Source: UBA3064 sp023258775
GTDB taxonomy: Bacteria > Pseudomonadota > Gammaproteobacteria > Burkholderiales > Burkholderiaceae_E
NCBI GenBank assembly: GCA_044355655.1
Contig: JBIKXS010000013.1
Span: forward strand, 1-64,000
DNA length: 64,000 nt
Direction: 5' to 3'
Numbering within the stretch: the first letter of the stretch is position 1; the number at the start of each line of letters is the position of its first letter. The translations under genes were made by a program, and so were the position numbers. The notes below the pieces were generated by a model that saw nothing but the letters and a program-made list of their open reading frames with translations, did not search any database and had not been told where the DNA came from. Below are positions 17,755 through 25,430 of this stretch, piece after piece.

Positions 17755-17824
17755 CCAATATGCACGATCGATAGCGCTGAACATCGAGCTTTGATTGCCA
17801 TGTTTTCAGACCTGTCGGCTCGTA

Positions 17825-18688
17825 ATGCAAAAGCTTGAACGATCTGGGTCTAAGCTCGCGGCGCAATTCAAGGCGGTGGAAGACTCAGATCATTCGGGTG
17901 TTACGTCAAGCTCGAGCTTAGCTTCGGGCTTCAACCCCAATAACTTATTACATCAACGCCAGTTTGCGGGTATTCTTCAACTCTATGGCGAAGCCGCCCT
18001 GGCTCGTCTGCAAGCGAGTCATGTTGTCGTAGCGGGTATTGGTGGTGTAGGTTCATGGGCGGCAGAGGCGCTTGCCCGATCAGCAGTCGGTCGTATTACC
18101 TTGATCGATATGGATCATATTTCGGTATCAAATATCAACCGACAGGTTCATGCACTTCACTCAACGCTAGGTTCATCAAAAATTGAGGTGATGGCCGCTC
18201 GTTTGCGCGATATACAACCTAATCTTGATCTGCAGCTCATTGATGACTTTTTGACGCTCGATAATTTGCATCAAAGGCTCGATTTCGCTTTCGATGGCTT
18301 GATTGATGCGATTGATCAAGCTTCGGTTAAAGCTGCACTCATCGCACATATTCATCATCGTAAATTGCCGATGGTTGTCTGTGGCGCGGCTGGAGGTCGG
18401 GTTGATCCGCTAGCACTCAAAGCACAGGACTTGGCATTTACCACCCAAGATGCTTTGTTATCGAATATTCGAGCACGGCTTCGCAAACAGCATGGTTTTC
18501 CCCGTGATCTCAAAAAGGCCTTTGGGGTTACTGCGATTTATTCACTAGAGCCCTGGCGAGGCCACCGTGCAAGTCGCGATGCGGGTTCAGCCCTAGCCTG
18601 CTCAGGGTTTGGCTCCTCGATGATGCTAACTGCCAGTATGGGCTTAGCATCGGTCGTAAGACTGATTGAAAAACTCATGACTTTGTGA
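17825..18688 (+). CDS. tcdA: tRNA threonylcarbamoyladenosine dehydratase
   Basis: An E1-like ThiF/MoeB-family protein that ATP-dependently cyclises t6A37 in tRNA. AGIGGVGSWAAEALARS is the adenylate-binding loop; LIDMDHISVSNINRQ, VIDA-like DAIDQASVKAALI and CGAAGGRVDP match TcdA/CsdL. The frame is also open from ATG 17795; I chose ATG 17825 but even this leaves an N-terminal tail of about 45 residues, mostly Ser-rich, before the conserved part, so the true start may be further downstream. Confidence 0.88.
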   Translation: MQKLERSGSKLAAQFKAVEDSDHSGVTSSSSLASGFNPNNLLHQRQFAGILQLYGEAALARLQASHVVVAGIGGVGSWAAEALARSAVGRITLIDMDHISVSNINRQVHALHSTLGSSKIEVMAARLRDIQPNLDLQLIDDFLTLDNLHQRLDFAFDGLIDAIDQASVKAALIAHIHHRKLPMVVCGAAGGRVDPLALKAQDLAFTTQDALLSNIRARLRKQHGFPRDLKKAFGVTAIYSLEPWRGHRASRDAGSALACSGFGSSMMLTASMGLASVVRLIEKLMTL

Positions 18689-18769
18689 TTGCTCGCAAGC
18701 TTTTGCAGTTTGCAGCACTCTTGATCTGTCATTACGGATCTTGGTTTTTCAATCTTTCGAGGAATTTTC

Positions 18770-19276
18770 ATGAAAACTGTATCGCAGCACGATCGCGCCC
18801 ATGCATCTCAGGCAAGCTTCCCATTTGTCAACCTGGTTCTGCCGCAAACACCCGCGGCACAGCGTAAATCTTCCATACTGAAGTCAACGAGTTTTCTTAA
18901 GGCGTCGCCAAGCTTCAGTCTTGGTTCCACGGTAAAAGGGGCAGACCAGGAGCTCGTTGCAGGCGAGTCAGCCGTTGAAGCGAGCGCAGTCTTGGTAGGT
19001 AAGACAACGTTGGAAGGTCAGGCAATCTCGGCAGCTAAGCAAGCTGCGTCAACGCAGGATTCAGCCTCACTTGCCTCGACTATGCCTAAGCGTCTTGGTC
19101 ATCGGATGCGCGGTGTGAGTCGATTCGCTAAACAGTCCAAGCAGCTTGGCGCGAGCGCTATTGAATATGGATTGATTGCAGCGCTTATTGCATTGGTGAT
19201 CGTTGGCACGATTACAACGCTTGGTGGGGCGCTGAAGCTCAAACTCGATCAACTCGGCGTTGGCTTAGGCATTTGA
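18770..19276 (+). CDS. flp: Flp/Tad-type pilin with very long leader
   Basis: A 168-residue prepilin. The C-terminal 41 residues are a classic Flp pilin: prepilin-peptidase site after Gly127, then ASAIEYGLIAAL with the invariant Glu-Tyr at mature positions 5-6 and one membrane-spanning helix. Flp precursors are normally about 55-75 residues; here about 127 residues precede the site, Ser/Ala/Lys-rich and without recognised domain. The long form is supported by GAGGAA about 9 nt before ATG 18770. An internal ATG at 19082 would give a normal 23-residue leader but has no visible ribosome binding site. First gene of the Tad cluster. Confidence 0.85.
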   Translation: MKTVSQHDRAHASQASFPFVNLVLPQTPAAQRKSSILKSTSFLKASPSFSLGSTVKGADQELVAGESAVEASAVLVGKTTLEGQAISAAKQAASTQDSASLASTMPKRLGHRMRGVSRFAKQSKQLGASAIEYGLIAALIALVIVGTITTLGGALKLKLDQLGVGLGI

Positions 19277-19283
19277 TTGCGCC

Positions 19284-20213
19284 ATGCAAGGCAAGACCTA
19301 TCTAGTAGGGGCGCTCGGACTATGCCTGGCGCTTGGTGGTGCTTTCGGCTTGAGCCATTGGCATCATCAAGCGCTCGAAGCAGAGCGTCTTCGTTCGAGT
19401 ATCCCCGTGCTGGTTGCCTTGCGAGGACTTAACCAAGGCGAAGCGCTCGGTCCCCTGGATTTCCGAATGAGCGCTTGGCCAGCCGACGCCTTACCCGAGG
19501 GTGCGATTGTTGATGCTGCTGGCATTGAAGGTCGCGTGCTCACTGCGAGTCTTCAACGTGGTGAGCCCATTTTGCTTGGAAAGCTCGCGCCGGTGGGGGC
19601 GCTCACCGGCCTTGTGCAGCGTATTAGTCTTGGGCATCGGGCAGTCAGCCTGAAAGTCACTGACGCTAGCGCTGTGAATGGCTTCATCCAGCCAGGGCAC
19701 CGTGTTGATGTAATCGCTTATCTCCCAGGCAGTGCTTCAGCGGGACTTGCTGGTTTGAGTGCCCAACACCCGGCGCTGACGAGAGGTCTCATCGAAGACG
19801 TACTTGTGATTGCTGTTGATCGGGAAGCTCAAACTGATCAAGGGCGTCCCAAATCCACCTCAGTCCTCACCTTGGAAATCAAGGCGGCTGACGTGGAGCG
19901 TTTCGAACACGCGCGCCAGCTTGGTGCAATCAGCCTTGCGCTTCGCCCAGACGGTGACAACACGCCCATACCCAGTAGCGGGCAAACAAGCGCAAGTCTG
20001 TGGTCAAGGTCCTCAACAACATCGTCAATCGGCAATACCGCTAAGGTGGTGGCCCTCAGGCCGTCAATTCCCAGGCATGAGGCAGCTCCGGGTGCGCAAA
20101 CCGCCAATGCCCGTAACGATGATGCGCCCCCGGTACCGAGCCTAAAGATCGCAGCCAGCCACTGTGTGGAAATTATTGAGGGTCTTAAGGTGAGCAGGGA
20201 GTGTTTGCCGTGA
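19284..20213 (+). CDS. cpaB: Flp pilus assembly protein CpaB/RcpC
   Basis: A 309-residue periplasmic assembly protein with an N-terminal membrane anchor (residues about 5-23), a SAF-type domain (LRGLNQGEALGPLDF to about residue 105) and the RcpC-like domain with RAVSLKVTDASAVNGFIQPGHRVDVIA, which is highly typical of CpaB. In known Tad systems it works with the outer-membrane secretin CpaC, which is not encoded here. Begins 7 nt after flp. Confidence 0.9.
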   Translation: MQGKTYLVGALGLCLALGGAFGLSHWHHQALEAERLRSSIPVLVALRGLNQGEALGPLDFRMSAWPADALPEGAIVDAAGIEGRVLTASLQRGEPILLGKLAPVGALTGLVQRISLGHRAVSLKVTDASAVNGFIQPGHRVDVIAYLPGSASAGLAGLSAQHPALTRGLIEDVLVIAVDREAQTDQGRPKSTSVLTLEIKAADVERFEHARQLGAISLALRPDGDNTPIPSSGQTSASLWSRSSTTSSIGNTAKVVALRPSIPRHEAAPGAQTANARNDDAPPVPSLKIAASHCVEIIEGLKVSRECLP

Positions 20214-20941
20214 TTACATTATTGATACCTTTGCTGGGCTTCTGGTTATCAATCGCACTCTTACTTATTGATGGCTTTGCCATGCCACTTGAACGTATGA
20301 AGGCCGAGCATCGCGCTGCCGATTGCATCGTTCAGGTTTCTCTGCTCAAGGATCAAGCGATTGCGCAGGGATCGGATCAAGCGAAGGATTGTGAGAAATC
20401 GCTCGATCTGACCGCAGCACTGAAGCTTGGCAAGGTCTTATCCGGCAAGAATATCGAGTCGGTTGGAGCCTATTCAATAACGAGTCAAACACCAACGGCC
20501 TGTGCGCTGGAATTTGCTCTTTGCGTTCAACCCGAGAATCGGGCTGAACCCATTGCCCTCAATGATTACCGTAGGATCCGCTATGAAAATCACCGTTGTA
20601 GCCTGGAAGCTCAGCGCATTCTTATGCTTTCTTCCCAGCAAATAAGTGAACCTGATTCGATTGCAGGTAACGCCGGCCAAGATGGGGTCTCAAGCCCTCA
20701 AGTCGGCCTTGCCCCGCTTGTCAATTGCAATCAGCAAGGACCAATTGAAATCGCAACGGGGGACTGGCACTGTATTGAGTCTCATAACAATAGGCTTCGT
20801 TGGTGGGGACTTGCTTCTCAATTATCAAGCCCCTGTTTGCGCTCAGCTTCGCAGCTTTCGCAAGGCCTTGAATTTGCAAGTCCTTCGATTGGCCGGATGC
20901 TTAAGCTGCGCCAAACCACATCGACTTCGACACCGAGTTGA
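20210..20941 (+). CDS. Hypothetical membrane-anchored protein in Tad cluster
   Basis: A 243-residue protein of unknown function. One N-terminal hydrophobic segment (ITLLIPLLGFWLSIALLLI) would anchor a Cys-rich extracytoplasmic part (about nine cysteines), suggesting disulfides. GTG at 20210 overlaps the cpaB stop (GTGA); GTG 20201 is an alternative. Position between cpaB and tadE suggests a pilus-associated role; I recognise no family. The 3' end overlaps the TadE-like gene region. Confidence 0.6.
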   Translation: MITLLIPLLGFWLSIALLLIDGFAMPLERMKAEHRAADCIVQVSLLKDQAIAQGSDQAKDCEKSLDLTAALKLGKVLSGKNIESVGAYSITSQTPTACALEFALCVQPENRAEPIALNDYRRIRYENHRCSLEAQRILMLSSQQISEPDSIAGNAGQDGVSSPQVGLAPLVNCNQQGPIEIATGDWHCIESHNNRLRWWGLASQLSSPCLRSASQLSQGLEFASPSIGRMLKLRQTTSTSTPS

Positions 20942-20943
20942 TC

Positions 20944-21507
20944 ATGCTGACGGGGTCTCGTACTTTGGGGAGTTGCCAGGGCTTTGTGCAGCGACTAAGT
21001 CAGCGTTCGTCGAGTCAGTGCGCCACGCATCAGCGCTCGTCGAGTGAGTGCACCACGCATCAGCGTTTGTCGAGTCAGTGCGCCACGTATCGGCGTCCGC
21101 CTAGACAACGGAATCTGCGAGCATCTCAGGCAGCTTTGCAGCAACAAGGTCTGAGCGCTGTTGAGCTCGCACTGATGCTCAGCCTTCTGATGCCATTAAC
21201 GCTTGCAGCACTTTTCTGGGGTTCTCATTTGCATCGAAGCTGGCAACTCGAAGAAACCGGCATGGCAGCAGCCCGTTATGTAAGCAATATCGAACCTTCT
21301 TCGCTGATTCATCAAGACTTGATCGATGAGCAGATCAGGCAGCGTTGTGAGGACTTTTCTAAATTGATTGTGCGTGCAATACCCGGATTTCGCTTGCACC
21401 AATGCGAACGACTTAGCTCAACAAGCCTACAAGTCGAAATTTGGGCATCGCCGCAAGGCCTGCTGAGTGCCACTCAGCATCAAAGTCGTTGGACCCTGCC
21501 CCACTAA
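20944..21507 (+). CDS. tadE: TadE-like minor pilin with repeat-expanded leader
   Basis: A 187-residue TadE/TadF-type pseudopilin. A prepilin-like site follows Gly69: LSAVELALMLSLL with Glu at mature position 5, then one hydrophobic helix and a periplasmic domain of about 90 residues. The leader is unusually long and contains three in-frame copies of a 10-residue unit (residues 20-49, beginning QRSSSQCATH). The start could also be TTG 20938, which overlaps the preceding stop (TTGA). Predicted minor pilin of the Flp machinery. Confidence 0.75.
   Translation: MLTGSRTLGSCQGFVQRLSQRSSSQCATHQRSSSECTTHQRLSSQCATYRRPPRQRNLRASQAALQQQGLSAVELALMLSLLMPLTLAALFWGSHLHRSWQLEETGMAAARYVSNIEPSSLIHQDLIDEQIRQRCEDFSKLIVRAIPGFRLHQCERLSSTSLQVEIWASPQGLLSATQHQSRWTLPH
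21001..21090 (+). repeat. 3 x 30-bp in-frame tandem repeat in tadE leader
   Basis: Units 21001-21030, 21031-21060 and 21061-21090, with about two to four differences between copies. Each codes ten residues (QRSSSQCATH, QRSSSECTTH, QRLSSQCATY). Some differences change the protein, so the copies have been drifting. Confidence 0.92.
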
Positions 21508-21548
21508 CAAGGTCGTTAATTCATTACATATCTGATTGGGAAAAATTC

Positions 21549-21890
21549 TTGAAACAAAATCTTGATGCTTTTGATGCTCGTGTTAGATCGGATCGGCAGC
21601 GAGGGCGTAGTGTCAGATCGGATCGGCAGCGTGGGAGTATCGCGCTTGAATCGGGACTTGGATTGGCTTTGCTTGCTTTGATCGTGGTGATTGGTAGCAC
21701 TTATGCTTTCCAGAACATGATCTTGCAGGATGATCAACGGATTATTTCCGAAAGACTCAGAGCGCAGGCGCAAAAACTTGAACATAAAGCACCAGCAGCC
21801 AATAACATCGCAACGCAAGAAGCTGAAGATCATCGTTATGGATTCTCCCATCGATCAGCTGCAGCTGCGATCTGGCTAAAAGATGAGTGA
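21549..21890 (+). CDS. Second TadE/pilin-like protein
   Basis: A short prepilin-like protein, 113 residues from a TTG start at 21549. A site after Gly29 is followed by SIALESGLGLALLALIVV: Glu at mature position 5 and one membrane helix, then about 60 polar residues. The frame continues upstream into tadE (ATG 21441), but that would overlap it by 67 nt. Two 10-residue in-frame repeats (each with RSDRQRG) lie directly before the cleavage site. Function as a minor pilin is inferred from position and motif; the start is uncertain. Confidence 0.6.
   Translation: MKQNLDAFDARVRSDRQRGRSVRSDRQRGSIALESGLGLALLALIVVIGSTYAFQNMILQDDQRIISERLRAQAQKLEHKAPAANNIATQEAEDHRYGFSHRSAAAAIWLKDE
21581..21640 (+). repeat. 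2 x 30-bp in-frame tandem repeat before prepilin site
   Basis: Units 21581-21610 and 21611-21640, encoding the motif RSDRQRG twice. The second copy provides the Gln-Arg-Gly that ends in the predicted prepilin-peptidase site. Confidence 0.88.
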
Positions 21891-21923
21891 TCAGCAAGTA
21901 GACGAGTGAACTGAAAGACGCTC

Positions 21924-22769
21924 ATGATTTATCTCTTTTCCTCGCTGCTTTTGCTTGGCGCTAGCGCCTTGATTTGGTCGCTGTGGCAATGGTCACGTTT
22001 ACCGATTCAGCAAAGCCTTGATTCGATTAATACATGGCGCAAGTGGCATCAGCACTCATTGGCATGGTCGCGTCCATCTTTAGAAAGGCAGCAAGCTGAC
22101 AATCGCGCCTTAGTTGAGCCATTGTCGATTGACCGTATTGAGCCGCTCAAGGCACCCGGATTAAAAGACCGATTTGGTTTTTTGAACCTTGCACGTCAAT
22201 ATCATTTGAGACGCGATTTGCGTGCTATCGAGCAAGCAATCCCCGAGCTTTTAGCGTTTTTGGCGCGGGCGATACGTGCTGGCCACGCTTTGCCTAGCGC
22301 AGTGATTTGGGCCGGTGAAAGCTTTCCGGGTCCGATGGGTGAAGCATTTTCACGTATCAGAACCCAATTACATGCTGGGGTTGAACTGAGCGACGCACTT
22401 AAGGATTTGGCGTTGCGCTATCCGCTTTCGGAGTTGCGAATGCTTGTGATTGGACTACGTATTGCGCAGGACCTTGGTGGTCCGCTTCCTGACTTACTTG
22501 ATCAACTTGCTGCAAAAAGTCGTTCTAGATTGCGCTTACGGGCTCGGGTCAAGGCGCTTTCTGCTGAAGCACGATGGTCAGGATGGTTTCTTGGCTTATT
22601 GCCGATTCTGCTTGCATCAGGTTTAAGTGTTTGGCGCCCTGAGCACATGGCGGTGCTCTGGCAGGACCCGCGGGGGCAGGGACTTAGTGTTGTTGCGATC
22701 GTGCTGAGTCTTTGCGGTGCGCTTTGGATGCGATCTTTAGTGCAGCAAGTAGATCGGAGTAAAAGTTAG
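21924..22769 (+). CDS. tadB: Tad pilus inner-membrane protein TadB
   Basis: A 281-residue GspF-domain platform protein. N-terminal membrane segment (residues 1-20), then AIEQAIPELLAFLARAIRAGHALPSA at the start of the cytoplasmic helical domain, PLSELRMLVIGLRIAQDLGGPLPDLLD in its core, and two C-terminal membrane segments. TadB and TadC together form the platform on which Flp pilins assemble. One nucleotide separates it from tadC. Confidence 0.85.
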   Translation: MIYLFSSLLLLGASALIWSLWQWSRLPIQQSLDSINTWRKWHQHSLAWSRPSLERQQADNRALVEPLSIDRIEPLKAPGLKDRFGFLNLARQYHLRRDLRAIEQAIPELLAFLARAIRAGHALPSAVIWAGESFPGPMGEAFSRIRTQLHAGVELSDALKDLALRYPLSELRMLVIGLRIAQDLGGPLPDLLDQLAAKSRSRLRLRARVKALSAEARWSGWFLGLLPILLASGLSVWRPEHMAVLWQDPRGQGLSVVAIVLSLCGALWMRSLVQQVDRSKS

Positions 22770-22770
22770 T

Positions 22771-23496
22771 ATGAAGCAACGACTCAGGCAGCGATTCAGC
22801 CAACGATTCAGGCAACGATTCCAAGACGCGATGGTTCATATGGGTTTGCGACATCCAATTCCTATGCGGGCACTGCAAACCTTGCGCTCAGCTTTGATGC
22901 TTTTCGGTTTGTCGCTGAGCCTTTTTGCGCTATGTTTGGTGCGAGGTGATCTGCAAATGCCGCTGATTTTCGCAGGACTTTTCGCTGCCTGCGTAACCGA
23001 TTTGCTTGTGCGATTTCGTGCGAAGCAACGCGCTGCGCAGTTTGAGGCGGAACTTCCCGATGCAATTGATCTGCTCACGCTTGCAATGGATGCAGGGCTT
23101 AGCCTTGAGGCAAGCTTGCATCGCATCGCGATTGATTTGAATGATCGCTCAAAGCTACTCGGTGATGAGTTTCTTGCCTTGAGCCTGGCTTTGCGATCGG
23201 GACTTGGGCGTGCCGAAGCGCTTGCTGATATGGCCTGGCGTTGCAACGCCAAGTCACTTGAAATGCTTGCCTCGCTGGTGGCTCAGGCAGATCGTCTTGG
23301 CACACCGGTGATCGAAGCTGCAAAAGCACTGGCAGAGGGTTTGCGCCAACAGCGTGAGTTTGATGCAGAAGAGCGTGCCGGAAAGGTGGCGGTGCAATTG
23401 GTTGTGCCTTTGGTGCTTTGTATGCTGCCGGCGCTTTTTGTTGTTCTTCTCGGCCCGGCGCTCTTGCAGGTGAGCGAGGTATTAAAGGAACTATAA
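22771..23496 (+). CDS. tadC: Tad pilus inner-membrane protein TadC
   Basis: A 241-residue partner of TadB. After an Arg/Gln-rich N-terminus the protein has membrane segments near residues 37-52 and 57-73, the GspF-type helical domain ELPDAIDLLTLAMDAGLSLEASL, and a C-terminal membrane segment. The first 17 residues come from a 12-bp tandem repeat coding QRxR/QRFx units. Its TAA stop is immediately followed by the ATG of the next gene. Confidence 0.85.
   Translation: MKQRLRQRFSQRFRQRFQDAMVHMGLRHPIPMRALQTLRSALMLFGLSLSLFALCLVRGDLQMPLIFAGLFAACVTDLLVRFRAKQRAAQFEAELPDAIDLLTLAMDAGLSLEASLHRIAIDLNDRSKLLGDEFLALSLALRSGLGRAEALADMAWRCNAKSLEMLASLVAQADRLGTPVIEAAKALAEGLRQQREFDAEERAGKVAVQLVVPLVLCMLPALFVVLLGPALLQVSEVLKEL
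22780..22827 (+). repeat. 4 x 12-bp in-frame tandem repeat at tadC N-terminus
   Basis: Units 22780-22791, 22792-22803, 22804-22815 and a more diverged 22816-22827. Each codes an Arg-Phe(Leu)-x-Gln tetrapeptide, giving an Arg-rich cytoplasmic N-terminus. Confidence 0.85.
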
Positions 23497-24228
23497 ATGA
23501 TAGATCTTTCGGAAAACTATATCCAAGCGCTGCTCTGGTCAACTGCGCTTTGGCTAGCTGTACCGCTTTTGATAAGTCTTTTGGCAAAGCAGGATCAGCC
23601 GTTTCGCGATACCCATGATCGTGAGGCCAGAGCGATCAATCTGAGCTTTTGGCTTTTTGAGGCGATGGCGCTCGGGCCTTTACTGTGGCTTTTAAGTCGC
23701 TACTGGATGGATGCTGTGCTGAATGCCTGGCTGGCGCTCGGGGAATTACTTAACGATGCTGCTGCAAGCGGGCGCAGTGCTGATATGCCTAAATTAATCA
23801 TTGGGTTTTTGCTTGCTTTATGGCTTGGTGACGGGCTTGCCGCACTAAGGCATCGACTTGAACACACGCGCTATCTTTGGCGGTTCCACGCCTGGCACCA
23901 TACAGTTGATGCAAGCGATTGGCTACAAACTCATCGACATCATCCGGTTTCTCGTCTGATCGCATTTTTCGGTGAGGTGCTCGTGCTTGCAGCGATACTG
24001 GCGCTACTACTTGGATCAATACCCTGGCTAGCGATGCTAGCTGCGATGGCTTGTCGTCGAGCCTATGCAATCTGGCTTCATGCAGGTTCGAATTGGGGTA
24101 TGGACAGCTGGCTTGCCCGCCATCTTGTGTTGCCTGGCCACCATCGAGCCCATCATGCTGGTGCGCCAATTTTCAGCGGCATGTTTCGTCATTGGGACTA
24201 TTTATGGCATTTTGCGAAGTCGCGCTAG
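23497..24228 (+). CDS. Sterol desaturase / fatty acid hydroxylase family protein
   Basis: A 243-residue multi-pass membrane protein with the histidine clusters of the di-iron hydroxylase superfamily: HRLEH near residue 122, HAWHH near 130, HRHH near 146 and HHRAHH near 212. About four to five hydrophobic segments. Such enzymes hydroxylate or desaturate lipids at the membrane. It starts directly at the tadC stop (TAAATG), so it is translationally coupled to the Tad genes, an association I cannot explain. It is convergent with gspC, 10 nt apart. Confidence 0.85.
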   Translation: MIDLSENYIQALLWSTALWLAVPLLISLLAKQDQPFRDTHDREARAINLSFWLFEAMALGPLLWLLSRYWMDAVLNAWLALGELLNDAAASGRSADMPKLIIGFLLALWLGDGLAALRHRLEHTRYLWRFHAWHHTVDASDWLQTHRHHPVSRLIAFFGEVLVLAAILALLLGSIPWLAMLAAMACRRAYAIWLHAGSNWGMDSWLARHLVLPGHHRAHHAGAPIFSGMFRHWDYLWHFAKSR

Positions 24229-24238
24229 TCGAGGCGCT

Positions 24239-24694
24239 TTAGCGGATCAAGTTCTCGCGTTTGGGCAATTCAATGCGCAGGGATCTGCCATCTCGCGACT
24301 CAAGAAGCGCTGCTTCATCCTGGACCGATCGAATGCGAAAATCCCCAATGCTCTCGCCTACGCGGTAAACCCTTGGTTTTTCGCTTGCAATGCTCGCCAA
24401 GATACTGCTATCGGGGCCTGCAAGCACAACACCGTGCAGCTTAATCTCGGGCGCGCTCGCCTCTTGAAGCGGTACGGTAGGTTTGCTAAACAGCAAGCCT
24501 AGTGACTCAGCGGCCGCTTTAGAGGCGGCTCCACTGAGTTCTAACGCGGGCGCAAGTGCTGCCGCAGGCGCAGCCAAAGGCTTTGGCGCAAACCACTTGC
24601 TCAACCAATAACCAAGCAAATATGCAAGCGCAATAAGCAGGACTGCGCTTATAGCGCGAGACCACCATGGAAGACGGGTTTGGTGAGGTGTCAT
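24239..24694 (-). CDS. gspC: Type II secretion system protein GspC
   Basis: A 151-residue inner-membrane clamp protein. A short cytoplasmic N-terminus, a membrane helix (residues about 14-32), a flexible linker, and the homology-region domain (IKLHGVVLAGPDSSILASI, then GESIGDFRIRSVQDEAALLE) that contacts the GspD secretin. The PDZ or coiled-coil C-terminus of longer family members is absent. Divergent from gspG, as in Burkholderia-type T2SS loci. Confidence 0.85.
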   Translation of the reverse strand: MTPHQTRLPWWSRAISAVLLIALAYLLGYWLSKWFAPKPLAAPAAALAPALELSGAASKAAAESLGLLFSKPTVPLQEASAPEIKLHGVVLAGPDSSILASIASEKPRVYRVGESIGDFRIRSVQDEAALLESRDGRSLRIELPKRENLIR

Positions 24695-24710
24695 CTTGGG
24701 TTGCTATCAT

Positions 24711-24755
24711 AAAGGCAATGAAAGTAAGGGCAATGAAAGCAAAGGCAATGAAAGC
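24711..24755 (+). repeat. 3 x 15-bp tandem repeat between gspC and gspG
   Basis: Units 24711-24725, 24726-24740 and 24741-24755, nearly identical. They lie in the 130-nt divergent regulatory gap, 17 nt outside the gspC start. A 7-bp inverted repeat (24781-24787 with 24810-24816) follows; it has no T-tract and may be an operator-like element or chance. Confidence 0.85.
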
Positions 24756-24824
24756 GTTATCGGTTGACGATAAGGCATGTCGAAAGCTAAAACATGCGAT
24801 AAAGCTAAGGCTTTCGATTAAGCG

Positions 24825-25430
24825 ATGACGGGTAAAACAGCCATGAGCGATAACAAGGTGATGACAGCAAGTAAGCCCGTGCTCGGGCAGCGACCTCAAA
24901 GACTTTTGGCTTTGAGGTTTCGCAAGCAACCGGGCGTAACGTGCACCCAGCAGGTGGGTTTAATGCTACGCCAGAAACCTGGTTTGACGCAGCGCCAGAA
25001 ACCTGGTTTGACGCAGCGCCAGCAGGCGGGTTTAACGCTGATTGAAATCATGGTTGTGATTGTAATTGTTGGCGTTTTGGCAGCGCTTATCGTGCCTCGG
25101 GTTATGACTAGGCCAGATGAGGCGAGAGCGGTTGCTGCCAAGCAGGATGTCGCCTCAGTCATGCAAGCACTTAAGCTGTACCGACTCGACAATCAGGCCT
25201 ATCCCACAGGCGAACAAGGGCTTGCCGCGCTCGTCACGCGCCCTAGCCTGCCGCCTGAACCCAGTCAATGGAAAGCTTATCTCGATAAGCTGCCGGTTGA
25301 TCCCTGGGGGCGTCCCTATCAATATTTAAACCCTGGCTTAAAGGGCGAGGTCGACGTTTTCAGCTTAGGGGCCGATGGCAAACCCGGTGGTAGTGGTGTG
25401 GACGCTGATGTGGGTAACTGGTCGCTCTAG
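24825..25430 (+). CDS. gspG: Type II secretion major pseudopilin GspG with repeat-expanded leader
   Basis: A 201-residue prepilin. The mature part begins after Gly69 (LTLIEIMVVIVIVGVLAAL, Glu at +5) and has the GspG hallmarks YRLDNQAYPTGEQGLAAL, LPVDPWGRPYQYLNPG and the calcium-loop C-terminus FSLGADGKPGG. GspG leaders are normally 6-15 residues; here 69 (63 if ATG 24843 is used). Residues 33-72 are five tandem octapeptides (RKQPGVTC, TQQVGLML, RQKPGLTQ twice, RQQAGLTL); the last contains the true cleavage site. Heads the GHIJKLMNDEF run. Confidence 0.92.
   Translation: MTGKTAMSDNKVMTASKPVLGQRPQRLLALRFRKQPGVTCTQQVGLMLRQKPGLTQRQKPGLTQRQQAGLTLIEIMVVIVIVGVLAALIVPRVMTRPDEARAVAAKQDVASVMQALKLYRLDNQAYPTGEQGLAALVTRPSLPPEPSQWKAYLDKLPVDPWGRPYQYLNPGLKGEVDVFSLGADGKPGGSGVDADVGNWSL
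24921..25040 (+). repeat. 5 x 24-bp in-frame tandem repeat in gspG leader
   Basis: Units 24921-24944, 24945-24968, 24969-24992, 24993-25016 and 25017-25040. The third and fourth copies are identical; the outer ones are diverged. The last unit encodes the real prepilin-peptidase site, so the array multiplies the cleavage-site context itself. Confidence 0.93.

Noticed and set aside
24781..24816. Hairpin in the gspC-gspG gap as a terminator
   Set aside because: Stem of only 7 bp, a long loop and no T-tract on either strand.
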